From: an uncultured Candidatus Pelagibacter sp.
GTDB taxonomy: Bacteria; Pseudomonadota; Alphaproteobacteria; Pelagibacterales; Pelagibacteraceae
Reading direction: 5' to 3'
DNA length: 7,832 nucleotides
Assembly: GCA_905616435.1 (NCBI GenBank)
Contig: CAJQSU010000017.1
Span: forward strand, 1 to 7,832
Shown here: positions 1-4,764 of the stretch, piece by piece
Layout of the letters: every line of letters begins with the position of its first letter
How positions within the stretch are numbered: position 1 is the first letter of the stretch
The notes under the pieces: model-generated
What the model saw: only the letters and a program-made list of their open reading frames with translations
What the model was told of the DNA's origin: nothing
The model's database searches: none
Made by a program: the position numbers and the translations under genes

Positions 1-229
1 CTATGTCTCTATTTTTACTATGCCAGAATTTCCAAATAGCAATTGTCATAAATAAATAAAGGGTAGTCCACACTGGCGCAAAAACCCAATCAGGAGGATT
101 GTATGCTGGCATCACTAGCATCGAGTACCAAGGTTCTTTAAAGTTTATAGTAGCTAAACCACCAATGGCAGATGCCGAATAAGTAATTATGGCAAATAGT
201 AAAAAAGATAATAATTTGTTTTTTAACAT
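1..229 (-). CDS. tspO: TspO/MBR family protein (tryptophan-rich sensory protein), C-terminus cut by window edge
   Basis: Reading the minus strand from the ATG at 229 gives 76 codons, open to the window edge. Residues 1-28 form a hydrophobic segment that ends in AIGG. It is followed by the family signature: EPWY (32-35), a Pro-rich turn at 41-46, then DWVFAPVWTTLYLFM (47-61), which starts the second membrane helix. This Pro-Pro-x-Trp-x-Phe-x-Pro-Val-Trp pattern is diagnostic of TspO/MBR. Family members are about 150-160 residues with five membrane helices, so roughly half is missing. Known members bind porphyrins and related molecules, and in Rhodobacter TspO tunes pigment gene expression to oxygen. 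The family often lies beside photolyase and light-response genes, which fits the neighbours here. The start is uncertain: an in-frame ATG at 244 and GTG at 247 would add five or six residues (MYNEF...). I prefer 229 because the protein then begins directly with the membrane helix and a -10-like TATAAT lies seven bases upstream. Confidence 0.85.
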   Translation of the reverse strand, partial: MLKNKLLSFLLFAIITYSASAIGGLATINFKEPWYSMLVMPAYNPPDWVFAPVWTTLYLFMTIAIWKFWHSKNRDI

Positions 230-235
230 AAACTC

Positions 236-241
236 ATTATA
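236..241 (-). promoter_or_regulatory. Possible -10 element (TATAAT) for tspO
   Basis: The minus strand reads a perfect TATAAT here, followed by GAGTTT and then the ATG at 229. A start of transcription seven bases after the hexamer would fall on that ATG, giving a leaderless mRNA. The matching -35 region (around 259-264, TTTTTA) is weak and lies inside the SDR coding sequence. The surrounding DNA is so AT-rich that a chance hexamer is a real possibility. The element also falls within the coding sequence if translation starts at 244. Confidence 0.3.
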
Positions 242-250
242 CATCACTTA

Positions 251-1003
251 ATGAATGATAAAAAAGTAATTTGGATAACTGGTGCAAGTAGTGGAATTGG
301 TAGATCCTTGGCTCTAAAATTTGCTAATGAAGGCTGGGTGGTTGCTGCTTCTGCTAGACGAGAAAATTTATTACAAGAATTGCATAATGAAAACGAAAAT
401 ATTCATTCATTTCCTTTAGATGTTACAAACGTTGAACAGTGTAAAACTGTTTTTGATGATATAATAAAAAAATTCAAAAATATTGAGATTTGTGTATTTG
501 GTACTGGCATACACGACCCAAAGTCTGAAAAAAGTTTTAATTTAGATAAAATAAGAAAAATTATGGAAGTAAATTATTTTGGTACAATGAATTCTATCAA
601 TTCCATTTATGAGTATTTTATTAATAAAAAAAGTGGTCAGATATCTATTATTTCTTCTGTTGCTGGCTATAGGGGATTACCTGCGGCGGGTGCTTATTGT
701 GCATCTAAGTCTGCACTTACTAGTTTTACAGAAAGTCTACAGTTTGAAATGAGACGAATAAATGTAAGAGTTTCTCTAGTAAGCCCTGGCTTCATCAAAA
801 CACCGATGACAGACCAGAATGACTTCCCCATGCCAATGATAAAATCTCCAGAATTTGCTGCAGAACAAATTTATATTGGCTTAATCAAAAAAAAGGGATT
901 TGAAATCCATTTTCCAAAAACTTTTACATACTTTTTGAAATTTCTAAAAATATTGCCTCACGCAATCTATTTTAAACTTCTTACAATTGGGTACAAAAAA
1001 TAA
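251..1003 (+). CDS. Short-chain dehydrogenase/reductase (SDR) of the photo-oxidative/lipid gene cluster
   Basis: A 250-residue classical SDR. The Rossmann nucleotide-binding motif TGASSGIG is at residues 10-17, the acidic turn (LDVTN) at 56-60, and the structural Asn in EVNYFG at 108. The catalytic Ser136 (IISSVAG) and Tyr149/Lys153 (YCASK) are all present, and PG at 179-180 begins the substrate loop. An active NAD(P)(H)-dependent oxidoreductase is therefore expected. The substrate cannot be read from the sequence. An Arg-Arg pair at 36-37 after the second strand favours NADP(H). The usual NNAG motif is replaced by FGTG (83-86). The last 30 residues are hydrophobic and basic, and could associate with the membrane. 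Homologous SDRs recur beside Cfa-like, DUF1365 and COG2907 genes, so a lipid-derived or aldehyde substrate is a reasonable guess. The ATG at 251 gives the standard N-terminus but has no Shine-Dalgarno sequence. The gene diverges from tspO and converges on the DUF3833 gene with one base between stop codons. Confidence 0.9.
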   Translation: MNDKKVIWITGASSGIGRSLALKFANEGWVVAASARRENLLQELHNENENIHSFPLDVTNVEQCKTVFDDIIKKFKNIEICVFGTGIHDPKSEKSFNLDKIRKIMEVNYFGTMNSINSIYEYFINKKSGQISIISSVAGYRGLPAAGAYCASKSALTSFTESLQFEMRRINVRVSLVSPGFIKTPMTDQNDFPMPMIKSPEFAAEQIYIGLIKKKGFEIHFPKTFTYFLKFLKILPHAIYFKLLTIGYKK

Positions 1004-1004
1004 G

Positions 1005-1556
1005 TTACTGGTTTTTCTTAAAGAAGACGGTCAATTCACCTACTTTAAATCCAAACTTAGTTAATGTAGCTCTATTTATAGCAACCTCTTCGTCTTGTTT
1101 AAAAATCCAATCATCAAAAGAAACTTTAATATTCTTTCCTTTAAATGGAACCATTAAGCTGTATTCAAATTTAAATGCTGATCCATATTGAAAACCTTTT
1201 GCAATTCCAACTACATCTGGCGCAGATCCTTCATAGTAATTTTGATTAACTTTTTTGATTTTCCAAATTCGGTTTTGTTTTTCACCATCTGTCCAATAAA
1301 AATCTTCTTTAAGAGTTAAAATATCACCCTCAAAACTACCAAACATGTCAGCTTTAAACTGTCTGGTGACTTTACCACTTCGATCTTGTAATAGGCCCCA
1401 TGCTTTAACAGGACCATCAAAATAATTCTCTATAGTCATTAACGGCTCTGTATTTTTAAAATCTGTTGGTTTCATAGAATTACTGTTTATACAACTTGCC
1501 GTAAAAAATAAAGCAATTATTAATGCTGTTAATTTAAATATCTTAAAGCTTACCAT
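1005..1556 (-). CDS. DUF3833 family lipoprotein
   Basis: A 183-residue protein with a lipoprotein signal: a basic start, a hydrophobic stretch at 9-20, and a Cys at position 22 in the context TASC. The mature protein is probably attached to a membrane on its outer face. The body matches the DUF3833 family as I know it: YFDGPVKAWG (45-54) followed by a conserved LQDRSGKVTRQF segment, DGEKQNRIW (90-98), APDVVGIAKG (112-121), FDDWIF (147-152), and a C-terminus ending in GELTVFF. The alternating hydrophobic pattern suggests a small beta-rich fold. The biochemical function is unknown. DUF3833 genes commonly neighbour Cfa-like methyltransferases and DUF1365 genes, pointing to an accessory role in membrane-lipid modification or lipid stress. 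It lies 13 bases after the cfa-like stop codon and has the clearest ribosome binding site in the window. It is the last gene of the minus-strand run. Confidence 0.88.
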   Translation of the reverse strand: MVSFKIFKLTALIIALFFTASCINSNSMKPTDFKNTEPLMTIENYFDGPVKAWGLLQDRSGKVTRQFKADMFGSFEGDILTLKEDFYWTDGEKQNRIWKIKKVNQNYYEGSAPDVVGIAKGFQYGSAFKFEYSLMVPFKGKNIKVSFDDWIFKQDEEVAINRATLTKFGFKVGELTVFFKKNQ

Positions 1557-1560
1557 GTAT

Positions 1561-1565
1561 CTCCT
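1561..1565 (-). promoter_or_regulatory. Shine-Dalgarno sequence of the DUF3833 gene
   Basis: The minus strand reads AGGAG, then ATAC, then the ATG at 1556. This four-base spacing is short but usable. It supports the chosen start of the lipoprotein gene. It stands out because most other starts in the window have no recognisable Shine-Dalgarno match. Confidence 0.65.
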
Positions 1566-1569
1566 GTTG

Positions 1570-2748
1570 TTATTTGTTTTGTAATGAAAATTGAATTAGA
1601 TCTATATTTTTTGATTTAAAACCTGCCTCACAATAAGAAAGATAAAATTCCCACATTCTTTTAAACGTTAAATCAAAACCTTGTTCTTTAATTAAGTCCC
1701 ACTTTTTATTAAATATCTCTCTCCAAATAATTAAAGTTTCAGAATAGTGATCAGCGTATGAATTGTATTCATTAAACTTTAAACCATTGGTATCAACATA
1801 ATTTTTTAATTCGTTTTTAGAAGGCAGAAAACCACCAGGAAAAATATATTTTTGGATAAAGTCTTGCTTATTTTTATATCGATCGAACAAACTATCATCA
1901 ATAGTTATAGCTTGAATACCCACCGTACCTGATGGTGTTAAATTATTTTTGATTGTGCTAAAGTAGCTGTCTAGATAGTTTTGTCCAACCGCCTCTATCA
2001 TTTCTATAGATGCTATATGATCGTATTTACTCTTTAAATCCCTGTAATCTTTTATTTCAATATTTACTTTTTCATTAAGCCCACATTTATGAATTCTTTC
2101 TTTTGCAAACTCGAATTGTCGTTGTGAAATAGTAATGCAATCTAATTTAACATCATAATTAGTGCCCAAATACTCAGCAAAACCACCCCAACCACAGCCA
2201 ATTTCTAAAATTTTACTTCCATTTGCTGGTTTTAAAAGATTAATTAATTTTTGGTATTTATTATTTTGAGCATTGAAGAGATCTTGCTTGGGATTCTCAA
2301 ATATAGCACTGGAATAAGTCAAAGTTTTATCAAGCCATAAAGAAAAAAAATCATTTCCTAGATCGTAATGTTTTGCAATGTTTTCTTTACTTCTACTTTT
2401 TGTATTTTTTATAATCTTACTTTTTATAAAATTAATGAAAGGTAAATCAAAAATTCCTGAAAACTTATAAATAATTTTTATATTTTTTGCAGTTAATTCA
2501 ATTAAATCAGAAAGATTATTTGTTGTGAAAAGATCTTTCATATAGGATTCTCCTAAACCGACACTTCCACTTTTAATCAAATTATAATTAAGACTTTCAT
2601 CTTTGATTTCTAGAAAAACTTTTAAATTTTCATCAGAGTTACCAAATTTTAGAACTTGTCCATCAACTTTTTTGATCTCAAGAAAACCATACTTTATTTT
2701 CTTTAATGCATTAAATACGATTAAATCTGAAATTTTATAAATTAACAT
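1570..2748 (-). CDS. Cfa-like SAM-dependent fatty-acyl phospholipid methyltransferase
   Basis: A 392-residue member of the cyclopropane-fatty-acyl-phospholipid synthase family (COG2230). Residues 1-110 form the small N-terminal lipid-binding domain. The core then shows HYDLGNDFFSLWLD (127-140), the SAM-binding LEIGCGWGGFAEYLG (181-195), TISQRQ (206-211), SIEMIEAVG (247-255) and FPGGFLPS (303-310). The enzyme should use S-adenosylmethionine to modify a double bond in membrane phospholipid acyl chains at the inner face of the cytoplasmic membrane. Compared with E. coli Cfa, the bicarbonate-binding Cys139 and His266 appear as Ser147 (TYSSAIF) and Gln279 (GIQAITI), while Glu252 and probably Tyr335 remain. 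I infer that it may transfer a methyl group without closing a cyclopropane ring, as the Rhodobacter methylase UfaM does in furan fatty-acid synthesis. Its start overlaps the upstream DUF1365 stop by one base (TAATG), indicating translational coupling. True cyclopropane synthesis cannot be excluded. Confidence 0.9.
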   Translation of the reverse strand: MLIYKISDLIVFNALKKIKYGFLEIKKVDGQVLKFGNSDENLKVFLEIKDESLNYNLIKSGSVGLGESYMKDLFTTNNLSDLIELTAKNIKIIYKFSGIFDLPFINFIKSKIIKNTKSRSKENIAKHYDLGNDFFSLWLDKTLTYSSAIFENPKQDLFNAQNNKYQKLINLLKPANGSKILEIGCGWGGFAEYLGTNYDVKLDCITISQRQFEFAKERIHKCGLNEKVNIEIKDYRDLKSKYDHIASIEMIEAVGQNYLDSYFSTIKNNLTPSGTVGIQAITIDDSLFDRYKNKQDFIQKYIFPGGFLPSKNELKNYVDTNGLKFNEYNSYADHYSETLIIWREIFNKKWDLIKEQGFDLTFKRMWEFYLSYCEAGFKSKNIDLIQFSLQNK

Positions 2749-3515
2749 TAATTTTCGATAGTTATATTGTTCTTAATCTTTAATTTTTTTTTTATGAATT
2801 TAATTCCTTTTATCCATAATTTAAATGCCTCAAAATGTATCGTTATAATGATTTTAAGTGTCATTAATGGATGTTTTAAGTAAGACTTTAATAGGTTGTT
2901 ATTATTTAATTCACTTTTAACACCAACTTGTGATGCATAGAGAATTTTTCCATCTGGGTCTTGTACGTCAATAATGACGGAAATCTTATTACCAGGTTTT
3001 AATAATCTAAAAAAATAAACACAATTCATTTCAATAAATGGTGATACGTGAAATTTTTTTTTACAGACATGCTGTATTAAGTTTTGTTCTTTTTTAGTTT
3101 TGAAAATATACGAATGTTGTTCTCCAAATGTATTCTTAACTTCATATAATACAGCTATTAAATCTGAATTTTTATCATATACGTAAAAAATACTTAATGG
3201 ATTAAACACATATCCAAATATTCTCGGATAGCATAGAAGTTTAATTTTAACCTCGTTACTTTCAATATTATTTTTTTTCAAATTATCTATAACCCAATTT
3301 TTAAGAGAACTTCCATCTCTCGGGCCGTGATCTTTATTAAAAAAGCTTATAATATTAAATTTATTATATGAAAATAATCTTAGTGTTTTATGTAATAAAT
3401 CTATTTCTGATAAATCTATAAGTAATGAGAATACCTTATAATTGAAAGTGTGGATTTTTGGCTTAAACCTTTTATGAATTACGGAACCTGTGTAAATATA
3501 AGAATTTTTAATCAT
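2748..3515 (-). CDS. DUF1365 family protein
   Basis: A 255-residue protein with the conserved landmarks of DUF1365 (COG3496): IYTGSVIHKR (7-16), PKIHTFNYKVF (19-29), KDHGPRDGSSL (61-71), YPRIFGYVFNPLSIFYVYD (96-114), EVKNTFGEQHSY (125-136), FHVSPF (155-160), HPLMTLKI (215-222) and HFEAFKLWIKG (227-237). Conserved His, Arg and Asp residues in the first half suggest an enzyme or ligand-binding role, but no reaction is established from sequence. The family is nearly always next to a COG2907 FAD protein and a Cfa-like methyltransferase, as here, so it probably acts in the same lipid-modifying pathway. The C-terminal third is hydrophobic and ends in a highly basic Lys/Asn tail, consistent with peripheral membrane contact. 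The start overlaps the end of the upstream FAD gene by eight bases, and its stop overlaps the cfa-like start, so all three should be made together. No signal peptide is visible. Confidence 0.9.
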   Translation of the reverse strand: MIKNSYIYTGSVIHKRFKPKIHTFNYKVFSLLIDLSEIDLLHKTLRLFSYNKFNIISFFNKDHGPRDGSSLKNWVIDNLKKNNIESNEVKIKLLCYPRIFGYVFNPLSIFYVYDKNSDLIAVLYEVKNTFGEQHSYIFKTKKEQNLIQHVCKKKFHVSPFIEMNCVYFFRLLKPGNKISVIIDVQDPDGKILYASQVGVKSELNNNNLLKSYLKHPLMTLKIIITIHFEAFKLWIKGIKFIKKKLKIKNNITIEN

Positions 3516-4752
3516 TAAGTGTTTTTAACATTTGAACAGAGGACTTAATTCCATCTTCATGAAAACCGTAACCAAAGTAACTTCCACAAAATAAAATATT
3601 TTTTTTATTTTGAATTTTATATAGACTACTTTGGTTAGATAATGCTTCTGTATCGTAATAAGGGTGTGTAAACGCAACCTTTTTGAATATTTTATCTGCA
3701 GGTATTTCTTTATAAGGATTTATGGTTAAAAAAATATTTCTATCTATTCTTAAATTTTGTAACTGATTTAACCAATATGTTACAGATGTTTTTTCAATAT
3801 TATCTGCATTCATTGATGAATTCCAAGAACACCAGGCCTTCTTATTTTTTGGCATAATACTTTCATCAAAATGAATAACAGCAGTGTTTCCTCTATAATT
3901 AAAATTTTTTAATATTAGTTCTTCGTCTACTGTTGGATTGTCAATTATTTTTAAAGCCTCATCTGCATGTGTTGCAATTACAACTTTATCATAATTTAAA
4001 AACTTATTTTCACCACCATAAAAAATTTTAGCTCCCAAATCATCTCTAACAATTTTATTTATATTGTAATTTTTAAAATGTTTTCCACTAATTTGACTTA
4101 TTATTTTATCTACATAAGTTTTGCTTCTATTTGCAACCGTAAACCATTGAGGTCTATCTTTTATTTTAAACAGACCATGATTTTTAAAAAAATTTAAAAA
4201 AAATGATAATGGCATTTGTGTAGCCTCATAAGGTGGCATTGACCAAATTGCTGATACCATTGGAATAATATGATAATTAATAAAATAATTTGATATTTTT
4301 ATTTCTTTTAAATATTCCCCTAATGTTATTGATTTAATTTTTTCTATTTTTATTTTTTCACAGTTTTTATAAAAACTAACAATTTCAAAAAACATTTTAA
4401 TAAATCTTAAATTTAATAAATTTTTTTTGTTTGAGAAAATCCCCCCTAAACCTTTACCACAATATTCTATATCACTTCCGTTTACAGATACTGAAAATGA
4501 CATATCACTTTTCTCAATTTCTATTTTATTTTCTGAAAAAAAATTAATTAAGTTTGGGTAGGTATTTTTATTAAAAACCATAAATCCAATATCTACAGCA
4601 ATTTCTTTATTATGGTCGTAAGCTACTTTTATTGTATTTGCGTGACCACCAAATTGATTTTCTTTTTCAAATAAATCAACTTTATGTTTTTTAGATAAAT
4701 AATAAGCTGCACTTAATCCAGATATGCCAGCACCAACTACAGCAATTTTCAT
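3508..4752 (-). CDS. FAD-dependent amine-oxidase-like oxidoreductase (COG2907 type)
   Basis: A 414-residue flavoprotein. The N-terminus has the dinucleotide-binding motif VGAGISGLSAAYYL (6-19), the ribose-binding Glu29, and GGHANT (35-40), typical of the flavin amine oxidase/desaturase superfamily. Further landmarks are IAVDIGFMVFN (51-61), SAIWSMPP (167-174), VVIATHADEAL (257-267), and the C-terminal flavin-contacting FCGSYFGYGFHEDG (388-401). The last motif is characteristic of COG2907 proteins. These are related to phytoene desaturases and protoporphyrinogen oxidase and are not proven amine oxidases. Next to a Cfa-like methylase and DUF1365, oxidation or desaturation of an acyl chain is the most attractive role, but it is inferred. 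The start at 4752 lies 12 bases after the gcvP stop, with only a weak AAG as ribosome binding site. The middle of the gene (4261-4440) is exceptionally AT-rich, though the frame stays open and family motifs flank it. Confidence 0.9.
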   Translation of the reverse strand: MKIAVVGAGISGLSAAYYLSKKHKVDLFEKENQFGGHANTIKVAYDHNKEIAVDIGFMVFNKNTYPNLINFFSENKIEIEKSDMSFSVSVNGSDIEYCGKGLGGIFSNKKNLLNLRFIKMFFEIVSFYKNCEKIKIEKIKSITLGEYLKEIKISNYFINYHIIPMVSAIWSMPPYEATQMPLSFFLNFFKNHGLFKIKDRPQWFTVANRSKTYVDKIISQISGKHFKNYNINKIVRDDLGAKIFYGGENKFLNYDKVVIATHADEALKIIDNPTVDEELILKNFNYRGNTAVIHFDESIMPKNKKAWCSWNSSMNADNIEKTSVTYWLNQLQNLRIDRNIFLTINPYKEIPADKIFKKVAFTHPYYDTEALSNQSSLYKIQNKKNILFCGSYFGYGFHEDGIKSSVQMLKTLND

Positions 4753-4764
4753 CTTGATAAATCT

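Noticed and set aside
1011..1027. Small inverted repeat TTCTT/AAGAA after the SDR stop as a terminator.
   Set aside because: The stem has five A/T-rich pairs with a one-base loop and no following T-tract, and it lies in the DUF3833 coding end. It is too weak to call.
4441..4446. A run of six C in an otherwise AT-rich gene, a possible slippage or frameshift site.
   Set aside because: On the coding strand it reads as two Gly codons in GLGGIFS. The frame continues to the family's C-terminal motif, so there is no sign of a frameshift.
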